A DNA stretch of 14,811 nt from Nitrospinota bacterium (GCA_035528715.1 DATKYB010000098.1:1-14811); one strand, 5' to 3'. Counted from the first letter of the stretch, positions 1 to 9,151 are shown. The notes: a model not told the origin generated them from the letters alone. Numbers and translations are program-made.

Positions 1-2143
1 TATTCTCCATATCTAAAGGATGGAATATAATGATGTCATCTATTCTATTCAAAAATTCTGGATTAAATACCCGTTTCAACTCAACCATTATAGAATCTTT
101 AAGTTTGTCAAAAGAGGTTTTTCTATCTGTCTTTTGAAATCCTAAGGAGGTGTTTTTCCCTATCATTTTTGAAGATATATTAGAAGTCATGATCAAAACA
201 GTATTTTTAAAATCGATGGCTCGTCCATAACTATCAGAGAGATGACCGTCATCCATAACTTGAAGGAGCATATGAAATATATCACTATGGGCCTTCTCAA
301 TCTCATCCAATAGTACAACAGAATAAGGTTTTCGTCTGACCTGTTCAGTGAGCTGTCCTCCCTCTTCGTATCCTACATAACCAGGGGGTGCGCCTGTCAG
401 CCTTGAGGCACTAAATCTTTCCCTATATTCAGACATATCTAATCGGATTAAAGAAGACTCTTGGCCAAACAAAAATTCGGTAAGAACCCTAGCTAGTTCT
501 GTCTTCCCAACTCCTGTTGGTCCTAAAAACAAAAAAGTTCCAATAGGTCTATTAACCATTCTTAATCCAGCTCTTGACCTTCTAATTGCCTTTGTGACAG
601 CTTTTACAGCCTCGTCTTGTCCAACAATCCTCTTATGCAACTCTTCTTCCATATTCAAAAGTTTCATAGATTCCTGCTCTTCTATTCGGGTAGTAGGTAT
701 TCCAGTCATTCTTGAAACAATGTAAGATATATCCTTACTGGTTACAACAGATTCAACCTTTTGCTGTTTTTCCTCCCATTTTTTCTTTAAAGTATTCAAT
801 TCTTTTAAGAATTTTTCTTCTTTATCTCTTAAGCCAACGGCTGACTCAAAATCCTGGTTCTCTATCTTTTCTTTCTTCTCTCTTGAAACCTCTTCAAACT
901 TTTTCTGCACCTCCCTAATTTCAGGAGGCAAGGTTTCTCTCTGTAATCTAACCCTTGAAGCAGCCTCATCAACCACATCGATAGCCTTATCAGGTAAAAA
1001 TCTATCAGAGACGTATCGATCAGATAATCTTACTGCTGTAATGATTGACTCATCAGTAATCTTGATTTTATGATGCATTTCATATTTATCCTTAAGGCAT
1101 CTAATGATATCTATCGTTTCGTTAACAGTAGGGGGATTCACCATTATAGGTTGAAATCTCCTCTCTAATGCACCATTCTTCTCAATATATTTTCTATATT
1201 CATCTAAAGTGGTTGCACCAACACACTGAAGCTCTCCTCTTGAAAGGGCGGGTTTGAGCATATTTGACGCATCAATAGAACCTTCGGCAGCACCAGCACC
1301 AACAAGAGTATGAAGCTCATCAATAAATATAATGATATTTTCAGACTGTGTAATCTCTTTCATTACCGCCTTTAATCTGGCCTCAAACTGTCCTCTGTAT
1401 TTTGTTCCAGCAACCAAAGCCCCAAGGTCTAAACAGATAACCCGCTTATCATACAATATCTCGGGCACCTCTTTATTGACTATTTTCTGAACTAAACCTT
1501 CTACTATAGCTGTCTTTCCAACCCCAGGCTCACCAATTAAAACAGGATTGTTTTTTGTCCTTCTACTCAAAATCTGAATTACCCTTTCAATCTCAAACTC
1601 CCTTCCAATAACGGGATCTAACTTATGCTGAATAGCTAATTTCGTTAAATCCCTTCCAAATTCATCTAATGCTGGTGTTTTTGGCTTTTCCTTTCCAGGG
1701 GACAATGGTTCTTTTAATAAATTTAAAATCTGCTCTCTAGCATCAACAAGTCTCACACCCATACTACTCAAAACCTTAAATGCTACTCCTTCCTTTTCTT
1801 TGAGTAATCCGAGGAGAAGATGTTCTGTACCAATATAGTTATGACTCATCATTCGAGCCTCATCTACTGCGTATTCAAGCACCTTCTTTGCTCGAGGAGT
1901 AAAAGGGATATCACCAATAACAACGGTAGAACTGGTCAAGGGAAAGTGCCTTTCTAATTCTAATTTAAGGTGTTTTAGATCTACGCCAAGTCTCTGGAGA
2001 ACAGTAACTGCTATTCCACCACCATCTTTAACAGTTCCCATGAGAATATGTTCCGTACCTAAGTAGTCACTGCGGAACCTTTCCGCTTCTTCGCGAGCTA
2101 GAATAACTACCTTTCTCGCACGTTCTGTAAACCTTTTAAACAT
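1..2143 (-). CDS. clpC: ClpC-type AAA+ unfoldase, C-terminus cut by window edge
   Basis: This is a Hsp100 ATPase that unfolds proteins and feeds them to the ClpP peptidase in the cytoplasm. The 714 visible residues give, in order: two Clp_N repeats (about 1-145, with YLGTEHIL and YIGTEHLL), AAA1 with Walker A GEPGVGKT (204-211), Walker B IIFIDE (271-276) and ERRF arginine finger (327-330), a UVR-type middle segment (about 412-446, around [12 protein letters not shown]), then AAA2 with Walker A GPTGVGKT (541-548) and Walker B VVLLDE (609-614). The short UVR middle region separates ClpC from ClpB, which has a long coiled coil, and from ClpA. Family members are about 810 residues, so roughly the last 95 lie outside the window. 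The ATG start follows a full AGGAGG site that overlaps the lolD stop, so translation is probably coupled to lolD. No ctsR, mcsA or mcsB gene is seen. Family assignment is very secure. Confidence 0.97.
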   Translation of the reverse strand, partial: MFKRFTERARKVVILAREEAERFRSDYLGTEHILMGTVKDGGGIAVTVLQRLGVDLKHLKLELERHFPLTSSTVVIGDIPFTPRAKKVLEYAVDEARMMSHNYIGTEHLLLGLLKEKEGVAFKVLSSMGVRLVDAREQILNLLKEPLSPGKEKPKTPALDEFGRDLTKLAIQHKLDPVIGREFEIERVIQILSRRTKNNPVLIGEPGVGKTAIVEGLVQKIVNKEVPEILYDKRVICLDLGALVAGTKYRGQFEARLKAVMKEITQSENIIIFIDELHTLVGAGAAEGSIDASNMLKPALSRGELQCVGATTLDEYRKYIEKNGALERRFQPIMVNPPTVNETIDIIRCLKDKYEMHHKIKITDESIITAVRLSDRYVSDRFLPDKAIDVVDEAASRVRLQRETLPPEIREVQKKFEEVSREKKEKIENQDFESAVGLRDKEEKFLKELNTLKKKWEEKQQKVESVVTSKDISYIVSRMTGIPTTRIEEQESMKLLNMEEELHKRIVGQDEAVKAVTKAIRRSRAGLRMVNRPIGTFLFLGPTGVGKTELARVLTEFLFGQESSLIRLDMSEYRERFSASRLTGAPPGYVGYEEGGQLTEQVRRKPYSVVLLDEIEKAHSDIFHMLLQVMDDGHLSDSYGRAIDFKNTVLIMTSNISSKMIGKNTSLGFQKTDRKTSFDKLKDSIMVELKRVFNPEFLNRIDDIIIFHPLDMEN

Positions 2144-2149
2144 CTTTTA

Positions 2150-2155
2150 CCTCCT
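2150..2155 (-). promoter_or_regulatory. clpC ribosome binding site overlapping lolD stop
   Basis: On the minus strand AGGAGG occupies 2155-2150, six bases before the clpC ATG at 2143. Its first two bases are also the last two of the lolD TAG stop (2156-2154). It is the strongest Shine-Dalgarno match noticed in the window and fixes the clpC start. The overlap suggests that ribosomes finishing lolD help to start clpC. Confidence 0.85.
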
Positions 2156-2825
2156 AATCTTCCTGATAAACCCTCCCATCAATTAAATGGACAACTCGCT
2201 CCATCCTTTTCGCTAAATTGCTATTATGGGTCACGATTACAAAAGTTTGATTTCTCTCCTCATTGATTCTGTTTAACAGCTCATGCATAGAATTACTTGT
2301 TTTACTATCCAAATTTCCTGTGGGTTCATCTGCTAATACCAAATCCGGCCCATTTATTAATGCCCTAGCCAAAGCTACCCTCTGTTGTTCGCCTCCGGAC
2401 AACTCTCCAGGTTTATGCTTTAATCTATCTTTGAGACCCACTTCGTCTAATAACTCCTTCGCCTTATTCTCTGTGTCAGTTTTATCAGCCCCAGCAATAA
2501 AAGCAGGTAGCATAACATTCTCTAATGCAGAAAATTCTGGTAAAAGATGATGAAACTGAAAAATAAATCCTATCCTTTTATTTCTAAAGCTTGCTAATTG
2601 TTTACCTGTTAAACTGAAGAGATCGACTCCCTCAAAGTATATTTTTCCATCTGATGGTCTGTCAAGGGTCCCCAAAATATGTAAGAGAGTGCTCTTCCCT
2701 GCTCCTGATGCACCTACAACTCCAACCATTTCCCCCTTTTTAACGCTTAGATTAATTCCTTTTAAAACCTCTAGCAAAACCCCATTGGTTCTAAAAGATT
2801 TACAAAGATTTTTAGCTGTAACAAT
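2154..2825 (-). CDS. lolD: Lipoprotein-releasing ABC transporter ATPase LolD, non-canonical start
   Basis: This is the ATPase of the Lol complex, which powers release of outer-membrane lipoproteins from the inner membrane to the carrier LolA. Counting from a TTG at 2777: Walker A GASGAGKST (22-30), Q-loop in FIFQFHHLLPEF (Gln74), signature LSGGE (126-130), Walker B LVLADEP (146-152) and H-loop His184. The FQFHHLLPEF segment is characteristic of LolD. The TTG start would remove the first beta-strand and the aromatic A-loop residue: the frame upstream encodes TAKNLCKSFRTNGV, which matches family N-termini, and stays open to 2864. No ATG, GTG or TTG occurs in that extension. The end given here is an ATT codon (223 residues, normal length). 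ACG at 2834 lies 8 bases from an AAGGAA site and is an alternative. The gene follows lolC closely and precedes clpC. Function is secure; the start is not. Confidence 0.93.
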   Translation of the reverse strand: MVTAKNLCKSFRTNGVLLEVLKGINLSVKKGEMVGVVGASGAGKSTLLHILGTLDRPSDGKIYFEGVDLFSLTGKQLASFRNKRIGFIFQFHHLLPEFSALENVMLPAFIAGADKTDTENKAKELLDEVGLKDRLKHKPGELSGGEQQRVALARALINGPDLVLADEPTGNLDSKTSNSMHELLNRINEERNQTFVIVTHNSNLAKRMERVVHLIDGRVYQED

Positions 2826-2853
2826 ATCCGTCGTTTTTTCTTTTCCTTTTTTT

Positions 2854-4128
2854 CTATTCGTATCTTATAGCCTCTAATGGATCCAACCTCGCAGCCCGCC
2901 ATGCAGGATAAACACCTGCTAAAAGGCTTAAAATGATAGCTATACCAACAATCAAGACTATATCTAGAGCTCCTAATTGAACAGGGATTTTATCTAAATA
3001 ATACACACTTTTTGGGAAAATATCAATACCAAATATCCTCTCTAAAAATTCAGCTATCTGATTTAAATAGGTGGATAAAGCCAAACCCCCTATACAACCT
3101 AGAATTGTTCCAGTGACTCCAATGACTAATCCCTGTATTGTAAATATTTTCATTATACTTTTATTATTAGCCCCCATGGACTTGAGAATCGCTATATCTT
3201 TACTCTTTTCTAAGACCATCATAAAAAGAGTACTTACAATATTTAAGGCAGCAACTAAGATGATAAGCACCAAAATAACAAACATGGTGATCTTTTCTAT
3301 CTTGAGAGCTGAAAAGAGGGTGGGATTAAATTTTTTCCAATCCATAACCCAATAATCAAGACCAACTTTTTTTTGAATCTCCTCTCCTATCTTATCTGCC
3401 TTAAAAATATTATCAACTTTTATTTCCAATCCAGTAATTTTGTTACCAATATTAAAAAATTTTTGAGCATTTTCAATGGATATTAATGCAAGGTTTGAAT
3501 CATAATCATACATACCTGTATAAAATATTCCTACAACTGTGAAATTCATCATTCTCGGTATACTGCCTACCACTGTTATATTCCCTTGAGGATAGATGGC
3601 AGTAACTTTATCACCTATATATGCTCCTAAATTTCTTGATAGCTCCTTTCCCAGAATTATTCCTCTCTTTTCTGAGGGATCTCCTTTAACAAGTCTGTTT
3701 TTTTGAGATAAATTCCGAATATCTCCTTCAATAATACTCTTTTCCAAATCTGTAACTCTTCCCTCTGTCAACGGATCAATCCCTTTTATTGCAACTCCTG
3801 AAACATTTGTTCTCGTATACAACATTACTTGGTTAAGAATAAAGGGAGCAACGGATTGCAAATGGGGATGACCCTTCATATCCTTTATAACCTTTTGATA
3901 ATCATCCATGAGAAGGGATCTTCTATCCATTATCCTTATATGGGCATGTGTCCCTAATATCTTGTCTCTTAAGACATCAGCAAATCCATTCATCACCCCT
4001 ATGACAACAATCAAGGCCATAACCCCAACCAATACGCCCAAGATAGAAATCCATGTAATTAAAGATACAAAAAGCTGTTTTCTTTTTGATCTTAAATATC
4101 TTAATCCTATGTATATTTCAAAAGCCAT
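2854..4128 (-). CDS. lolC: Lipoprotein-releasing system permease LolC/LolE family
   Basis: This is the inner-membrane permease of the LolCDE-type complex, which passes mature lipoproteins to LolA. The 424 residues have the family layout: a short cytoplasmic N-terminus, TM1 at about 22-46, a large periplasmic domain (about 47-280), then TM2-TM4 at about 281-305, 329-355 and 386-408 within an FtsX-like domain ending YPAWRAARLDPLEAIRYE. The segment at 179-192 (YPQGN followed by GSIPRM) aligns by eye with the region of E. coli LolC that carries the LolA-binding hook, so I call it LolC-like rather than LolE-like. Only one permease gene is present, so it may act as a homodimer or pair with a partner outside the window. 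It starts 15 bases after lysS; the nearest Shine-Dalgarno match, AAGG at 4134-4131, is unusually close to the ATG. Its stop lies within the open upstream part of the lolD frame. Confidence 0.95.
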   Translation of the reverse strand: MAFEIYIGLRYLRSKRKQLFVSLITWISILGVLVGVMALIVVIGVMNGFADVLRDKILGTHAHIRIMDRRSLLMDDYQKVIKDMKGHPHLQSVAPFILNQVMLYTRTNVSGVAIKGIDPLTEGRVTDLEKSIIEGDIRNLSQKNRLVKGDPSEKRGIILGKELSRNLGAYIGDKVTAIYPQGNITVVGSIPRMMNFTVVGIFYTGMYDYDSNLALISIENAQKFFNIGNKITGLEIKVDNIFKADKIGEEIQKKVGLDYWVMDWKKFNPTLFSALKIEKITMFVILVLIILVAALNIVSTLFMMVLEKSKDIAILKSMGANNKSIMKIFTIQGLVIGVTGTILGCIGGLALSTYLNQIAEFLERIFGIDIFPKSVYYLDKIPVQLGALDIVLIVGIAIILSLLAGVYPAWRAARLDPLEAIRYE

Positions 4129-4143
4129 AACCTTAATAACTTT

Positions 4144-5619
4144 TTAGTCCTTTAACTGAGGAAATAAGATGACATCTCTAATAGATGTAGAACCTGTCAT
4201 TATCATTACAAGCCTATCAATACCAATGCCTTCTCCTGCTGTTGGAGGCATGCCATACTCTAACGCTCTGATATAATCTTTATCTATAGAGATCATTTCA
4301 TCTTCTCCGTCAGTTGATTTACGTAGTTGTTCTTTAAATCTCTGTTCCTGGTCTAAGGGATCATTTAACTCGGTATAGGCATTTCCAATCTCTTTTCCCC
4401 CTATAAATATTTCAAACCTCTCTACTAACTCAGGATTATCCTCCTTCTTTTTAGCTAGTGGAGATATTTCAATGGGATAATCTGTAATAAAAGTCGGTTG
4501 GATTAATTTTGGTTCAACCACTCTCTCAAATATCTCATTTAAAAGCTTAGCATGGCTCTCTTTACCTGATTGAGGTATCTGTAAGTCATGAGCATATTTC
4601 TTTGATTCATTCTTATCCTCTATGATTTTTGGGTTTATACCACCAATTTTAATCATAGACTCTTTTAAGGTATATCTTCTCCAAGAACCAGATAAATCGA
4701 TCTCTTCACCATTATAATTTATATGGGTCGTACCCAAAACTTCCTTGGCAATAAAGGCTATCATCTTCTCTGTAATATCCATAAGATCATTATAATCTGC
4801 ATAAGCCATATAGAACTCTAGCATTGTAAATTCTGGGTTGTGCTCTGAAGATATTCCCTCGTTTCTAAAGCTTTTATTAATCTCATAGACTCTTTCAAGT
4901 CCTCCAACAATTAGTCTTTTTAAGTAAAGTTCTGGAGCAATCCTCAAATAAAGGGTCATATTGAGTGTATTATGATGTGTAACAAAAGGTTTTGCTGCTG
5001 CCCCACCTGGAATGGGTTGCATCATAGGTGTCTCAACCTCTAAAAATTTCATGCTATTAAGAAAATTTCTTATCTTTTCAATAATCCTGCTTCGGAGAAC
5101 AAAAATCTTCTTAACTTCCTCATTAGCTATGAGATCAAGATACCTCTGACGATATCTGATTTCAATGTCTCTCAATCCATGCCATTTTTCAGGGAGAGGC
5201 CTTAATGATTTGCTAAGGAGTTTAAAATCCTTAACCCATAAGGTTAATTCTCCTGTCTTTGTTTTAAAGACCTTTCCACTTGTACCAATAAAGTCCCCTA
5301 TATCAAATTTGAGAAAAAGTTCAAATAGGTTATTTTCAAACTCATCTTTTCTTAGATATAACTGAATCTTTCCTGTAAAATCTTTTATATGACAAAATAT
5401 TACCTTGCCGTGTTTTCTTTTTGTTATTAAACGACCAGCAATAGTAAATACCTCAGAAACATCATTTAGCCTTTCGTTATCAAAATCAGAATATCTTTCT
5501 AAAATAGACTGAATAAAATGGATTACCTTAAATCGATTAATATAAGGATTGATACCGGCATCCTTTATCTCTTTCAACTTTTCTCTTCTTTGAGAAAATA
5601 AATCCTTTACCTCATCCAC
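4144..5619 (-). CDS. lysS: Lysyl-tRNA synthetase, class II
   Basis: This cytoplasmic enzyme charges tRNA-Lys with lysine using ATP. The 491 residues show an N-terminal helix and an OB-fold anticodon-binding domain (about 58-140), followed by a class II catalytic core: motif 1 around 186-203 (ending [12 protein letters not shown]), motif 2 around 246-270 with FRNE at 251-254, and motif 3 GIGIDRL at 464-470. Length is normal and no key element is missing. The start is GTG at 5619, giving [18 protein letters not shown], which matches the usual LysS N-terminus; an AAAGG lies 13 bases upstream. It probably heads a lysS-lolC-lolD-clpC unit, because a sigma70-like promoter and a small terminator-like hairpin lie between it and prfB. 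No T-box or other long leader fits in the roughly 50-base 5' UTR. Confidence 0.97.
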   Translation of the reverse strand: MDEVKDLFSQRREKLKEIKDAGINPYINRFKVIHFIQSILERYSDFDNERLNDVSEVFTIAGRLITKRKHGKVIFCHIKDFTGKIQLYLRKDEFENNLFELFLKFDIGDFIGTSGKVFKTKTGELTLWVKDFKLLSKSLRPLPEKWHGLRDIEIRYRQRYLDLIANEEVKKIFVLRSRIIEKIRNFLNSMKFLEVETPMMQPIPGGAAAKPFVTHHNTLNMTLYLRIAPELYLKRLIVGGLERVYEINKSFRNEGISSEHNPEFTMLEFYMAYADYNDLMDITEKMIAFIAKEVLGTTHINYNGEEIDLSGSWRRYTLKESMIKIGGINPKIIEDKNESKKYAHDLQIPQSGKESHAKLLNEIFERVVEPKLIQPTFITDYPIEISPLAKKKEDNPELVERFEIFIGGKEIGNAYTELNDPLDQEQRFKEQLRKSTDGEDEMISIDKDYIRALEYGMPPTAGEGIGIDRLVMIMTGSTSIRDVILFPQLKD

Positions 5620-5675
5620 GATAAGATCTCTACCTTTCTCGTATATACGATTGTTCTTAGGACTAATATTTCGTC

Positions 5676-5705
5676 AGTATAGCTAAGAGTACCATTTATC
5701 GTCAA
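5676..5705 (-). promoter_or_regulatory. Putative sigma70-type promoter of lysS
   Basis: On the minus strand, TTGACG (5705-5700; 5 of 6 to consensus) is followed after 18 bases by TATACT (5681-5676; 5 of 6). Transcription would begin near 5669, about 50 bases before the lysS GTG. The placement right after a hairpin and T-run at the end of prfB supports a fresh transcription unit. This is a motif match only. Confidence 0.6.
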
Positions 5706-5706
5706 G

Positions 5707-5725
5707 TAAAAAGGCTTTAAAGCCT
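5707..5725 (-). terminator. Small terminator-like hairpin overlapping the prfB stop
   Basis: A perfect 14-base palindrome (AGGCTTTAAAGCCT, 5712-5725) can form a 5-bp stem with a TTAA loop. In the direction of prfB transcription it runs straight into a T-run (TTTTT counting the last stem base). It includes part of the prfB TAG stop. The stem is short for an intrinsic terminator, so termination is likely partial at best. Confidence 0.45.
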
Positions 5726-6828
5726 ATCTCCTTCTATTGTGAAATAAATATCCCTCTATGAATTGATTAATATCACCGTCTAAAACAGAATTAACATTTC
5801 CCACTTCAATATTTGTTCTGTGATCTTTAACTATGGTGTATGGATGGAGAATATATGATCTAATTTGGCTTCCCCACGCAATCTCTTTTTTCTCTTTATG
5901 TATCTCTTCCATTTTTTCCTTTTGTTTTTGTTTTTCTAACTCGTATAATCTTGACCGTAAGACCTTCATAGCCATAGCCTTATTTTTATGCTGTGATCTC
6001 TCATTTTGACACTGCACAACTATCTTGGTCGGTAAGTGAGTAATTCTAACAGCTGAATCGGTTACATTTACATGTTGTCCCCCTGCACCACTAGACCGAT
6101 AGGTATCTATCTTCAAGTCTGATTCTTTTATTTGAACCTGAATATCATCCACAATCTCAGGAATAACAAATACTGAAACAAAAGAGGTGTGTCGCCTCCT
6201 CCCTGTATCAAAAGGAGAGATACGGATCAATCTATGGACTCCACTTTCACCTTTAAGATAACCATAAGCATATTCCCCTGAGATCAAACAAGTAACACTT
6301 TTTATCCCAGCTTCATCCCCAGGTTGATAATCGATGATATCTGTTCTAAATCCTTTGTTTTCTGCCCACCTAAGATACATTCTTAGTAACATTTCCGCCC
6401 AATCCTGTGACTCCGTTCCTCCGGCTCCAGGGTGTAAAGAGATAATTGCATTATCAATATCATGTTCCCCAGAGAGCACTATTTTATACTCTTCTTCTCT
6501 TATCTTCTTCTTAAAATTGTTTAAACCTTTTTGAATGGTTTCCAATAACGACTTGTCTTCAGACTCTTCTTGAGCAAGCTCTAATAATAATTCTTGTTCC
6601 TCTATCTCATCTTTCAGTGTCTGAAAAATGTTGATCAACTCATTTAATTGAGACCTTTCTTTAAGTATCTTTTGAGCCGCTTCATTATCTTCCCAAAACT
6701 CGTCTTTTAAAATCTCCTTCTCTATATCTTTTACTCTTTTCTCCTTGGAATCGAGGTCAAAGATAGCCTCTTATGGTATTAAATCTCTCTTTTAAATTTA
6801 AGAAATCTTTTTTAAACTCATTGAACAT
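5724..6828 (-). CDS. prfB: Peptide chain release factor 2, +1 programmed frameshift
   Basis: RF2 ends translation at UAA and UGA in the ribosomal A site. The gene is in two frames: ATG at 6828 opens 23 codons ending GGC-TAT-CTT, then an in-frame TGA (6759-6757). Skipping the T at 6759 moves reading to GAC at 6758 and gives a continuous product of 367 residues, the normal RF2 length. In that product the stop-codon recognition tripeptide SPF falls at 204-206 and the catalytic GGQ at 249-251, almost exactly where E. coli RF2 has them. An unshifted reading finds only 304 residues from an internal TTG at 6638 and loses part of domain 1. GAGGG (6841-6837) lies 8 bases before the ATG. The gene is 22 bases downstream of lnt, so it is probably co-transcribed with it. 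Identification is very secure. Confidence 0.97.
6756..6772 (-). promoter_or_regulatory. prfB programmed +1 frameshift site
   Basis: The minus strand reads AAGAGG, C, TAT, CTT, TGA, C. This is the classic RF2 recoding signal: slippery CTT (6762-6760), then UGA and C, preceded by an internal Shine-Dalgarno-like purine stretch (6772-6767). When RF2 is scarce the slow UGA allows a +1 slip and full-length RF2 is made, so the protein controls its own synthesis. The stimulator AGAGG is weaker than the E. coli AGGGGG. Confidence 0.95.
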
Positions 6829-6850
6829 AATCTTATCCCTCAAATTAAAT

Positions 6851-8440
6851 TCATAGATTTATAAACAACTTTTTTCTCTTTTTATATCTTAAAATCAATG
6901 TTTTTGAAAAAAAGGCTAAAATAATAATAATGCAGAAATAGATAAATATATCACCATACTTTGAATAAAAAGTTAAATTTTCATCTCTAGGAATGACCTC
7001 TCCCTCTACCAATGTCCTTACAAATATCTCAGTATCTTTTACAATCTTACCTGTTGGAATGATAAACCCTGAAATTCCAGTATTAGCAGCCCTCACTATG
7101 AATACCCTGTTTTCAATAGCTCTAAAGACCGCTATTGCGATATGTTGATAAGGAGCAGCACTCTTTCCAAACCATGCATCATTTGTTATATTGACTAAAA
7201 ATTGGGCTCCCTTCTTCACAAATTTCCTTGCATATTGAGGAAAGATGATTTCAAAACATATCAAAATACCAAATCTTTTTCCAGACACATCCATTATACT
7301 GTAATCTTCTCCACTATAAAAATCACCTATAATACCCTCTACTATTTTATTAATAAAAGGAAAGAGACTTTTTAAGGGAACATACTCACCAAAAGGAACT
7401 AAATGAATCTTATCATACTTACCTAACACTCTTTCATCAGAACTTACAAGATAGGCTCTATTGTATAATCTAATTTGATTCTTAATATATTTATAAGCAG
7501 GGCTACCAAATAATATAGGACTTTGTGAATCCTTTGCTAAAGATAGGATTTCTGAAGAAAATTGCTTTTCAGACTGAAAGTAAAAAGGAACAGCGGTTTC
7601 AGGCCATACAATGAGATCTGGTCTATTTTTTGATGCATCTAACGTCAAATTTTTATAAATATCAATGGTCTCTCTGACATATTTAGAATCCCATTTTCTA
7701 TCCTGTTCAATATTTCCTTGAATGAGAGATACCTTGAGTCGATCTACATCCATCTTCTCCAATTTAGAGTAACGATCTATTTTTAAGTAACCATAAATAA
7801 TCGAAAGAGAAAAACTTAAAATCAAAACTAAAACTATTTTTGTATTAGAAGGAATGTACCTCCTATCATTCGATATAAGAACACTTCTTTTTTGGAGGTT
7901 TACTATAAAAAGAAATAACAAAGAATTCACTAAAACAATAAAGAAGGATATTCCATATATTCCAGTGATATCGGAAAACTGAATAATTTTTAAATTTTGA
8001 AATTGTGAATATCCAAGGCTTGCCCACGGAAACCCAGTCAAGATGTGAGACCTAAGATATTCCAAGAATGTCCAAAGAAAAGGTGCTATAATCCATTTTT
8101 TATATTCCTCCTCTTCATTCAGATAACCCAAAAAAAACCCAAATAAAGCTATATAAAAACTGAGATAAATTACTAACATCAAAAGGATGAGATAGCTGAA
8201 AAAAATAGAGAGGTCCCCGTAGTTAACCATTGTATTAACAACCCAGTATAGAATCCCTGAAAAATATATCAAACCTGTGACCCAAGCTAATCCTAAAGAT
8301 TGAAGAGGGCCTTTATCTCTTAGTGCTGTAAAAAGAGGAACAAGGGCAACCCAAGATAAGAATCCCAAATTAAATTTAGGGAAAGTTGATATAAGAAGTA
8401 ACCCTGAAATTATTGAATATATAATCTCTTTTTTTCTCAT
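6851..8440 (-). CDS. lnt: Apolipoprotein N-acyltransferase
   Basis: Lnt adds the third acyl chain to the N-terminal cysteine of lipoproteins in the inner membrane, the last step before Lol-dependent export. The 529 residues have a hydrophobic N-terminal half with several membrane segments (about 1-217), a periplasmic nitrilase-like domain (about 235-485) and a final membrane helix (about 494-516) with a basic tail. The Glu-Lys-Cys triad is visible: Glu281 in IVWPETAVPF, Lys344 in DKIHLVPFGEYVP and Cys395 in GILICFEI. Glu352 of the FGE motif is also present. The start ATG has only a weak purine-rich stretch upstream. It lies between an HNH gene and prfB. With lolC and lolD downstream, it marks a diderm lipoprotein pathway. 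Confidence 0.96.
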   Translation of the reverse strand: MRKKEIIYSIISGLLLISTFPKFNLGFLSWVALVPLFTALRDKGPLQSLGLAWVTGLIYFSGILYWVVNTMVNYGDLSIFFSYLILLMLVIYLSFYIALFGFFLGYLNEEEEYKKWIIAPFLWTFLEYLRSHILTGFPWASLGYSQFQNLKIIQFSDITGIYGISFFIVLVNSLLFLFIVNLQKRSVLISNDRRYIPSNTKIVLVLILSFSLSIIYGYLKIDRYSKLEKMDVDRLKVSLIQGNIEQDRKWDSKYVRETIDIYKNLTLDASKNRPDLIVWPETAVPFYFQSEKQFSSEILSLAKDSQSPILFGSPAYKYIKNQIRLYNRAYLVSSDERVLGKYDKIHLVPFGEYVPLKSLFPFINKIVEGIIGDFYSGEDYSIMDVSGKRFGILICFEIIFPQYARKFVKKGAQFLVNITNDAWFGKSAAPYQHIAIAVFRAIENRVFIVRAANTGISGFIIPTGKIVKDTEIFVRTLVEGEVIPRDENLTFYSKYGDIFIYFCIIIILAFFSKTLILRYKKRKKLFINL

Positions 8441-8572
8441 AATGAAAGACTTTTCTATACAAAATAATATTAGTAATAAACAATTCTATTTTTTTAGGTA
8501 CAACTCATTATCTCCGAAAAATTTCCATGGATATTTGGCGTTTGACCGATGCAGAATGAAAGCGTATAGAGA

Positions 8573-9118
8573 TCAATGTGTGGCAGTACTTTGACTTTTT
8601 TTATTACATAAAAGATACCTATCCCAAACTTGCTGACAACGTGTTGAAAATGGTAATGGGAAACCGTAATAAACTTGATACGGAGAAGGTCTCCTAGGTC
8701 TTTTCAATAGTCTTAGATTTGTTACATCTAATGGTCTATTTCCTTTGATTAAATTACATTTTTGACAGGCTACAACAACATTCTCCCAGCTTGTTCTTCC
8801 TCCTTTGGATTTTGGTATAATATGGTCTATGGTTAAATTAGCATGATTTTTACCACAATATTGACATCTGTACTGATCTCTCTTAAAAACATTTTTTTTG
8901 CTAAAAGGAATTTCTTTTTTATAAGGCCTTTTGATAAATCTTATTAATCTTATAACAATGGGAAGCCTTATAGAAATCGAGGGGGATCGAACCATTCTGC
9001 CATCATATTCTATGTTTTCTGCCTTTCCTAATAATATAAGGACAACAGCCCTTTTTGCATCACAAAAATGTAATGGCTCAAAGGTTTGATTTAATACTAA
9101 TACTTTCAATAAATCCAT
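8573..9118 (-). CDS. HNH endonuclease family protein
   Basis: This is a 181-residue protein of the widespread stand-alone HNH family whose members begin with a VLVLNxxxEPL-type segment (here VLVLNQTFEPLHF, 6-18). The HNH core has a zinc-binding pair CxxC at 85-88 (CQYC) and 118-121 (CQKC), the catalytic Asp98-His99 in TIDHIIPKSKGG, the structural WEN at 111-113 (Asn113), and NLIKGNRPL after the last cysteine pair. This fits a metal-dependent nicking or double-strand-cutting fold, but the biological substrate of this subfamily is not something I can state. No methyltransferase, phage or intron gene lies nearby. It is first in the leftward run, just behind a consensus-perfect promoter, and 132 bases before lnt, an interval in which I see no strong promoter or terminator. 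The start ATG has a weak purine-rich site (AAAGAGA). Confidence 0.88.
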   Translation of the reverse strand: MDLLKVLVLNQTFEPLHFCDAKRAVVLILLGKAENIEYDGRMVRSPSISIRLPIVIRLIRFIKRPYKKEIPFSKKNVFKRDQYRCQYCGKNHANLTIDHIIPKSKGGRTSWENVVVACQKCNLIKGNRPLDVTNLRLLKRPRRPSPYQVYYGFPLPFSTRCQQVWDRYLLCNKKSQSTATH

Positions 9119-9151
9119 AGAGATCTCTTTATATATACAAAAATTCTAGTA

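Noticed and set aside
712-918. Plus-strand ORFs opposite clpC and the other minus-strand genes
   Set aside because: They are antisense shadows of strongly conserved coding regions; their products are low-complexity and unrecognisable.
5640-5649. CGTATATACG palindrome in the lysS leader
   Set aside because: Only 10 bases, AT-rich core and no second copy seen; not enough to call an operator.
5724-6638. A 304-residue RF2 starting at internal TTG 6638
   Set aside because: The +1 frameshift site and 63 further residues matching RF2 domain 1 lie upstream; the TTG is an internal leucine codon.
8441-8572. A promoter for lnt (TTGTTT, 18 bases, TATAGA)
   Set aside because: The match is weak in a very AT-rich stretch where such hits are expected by chance.
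9119-9127. AGAGATCT-like string just before both the HNH start and the lysS start (near 5623-5630)
   Set aside because: Two copies of a short AT-rich string in unlike contexts; chance is the simplest explanation.
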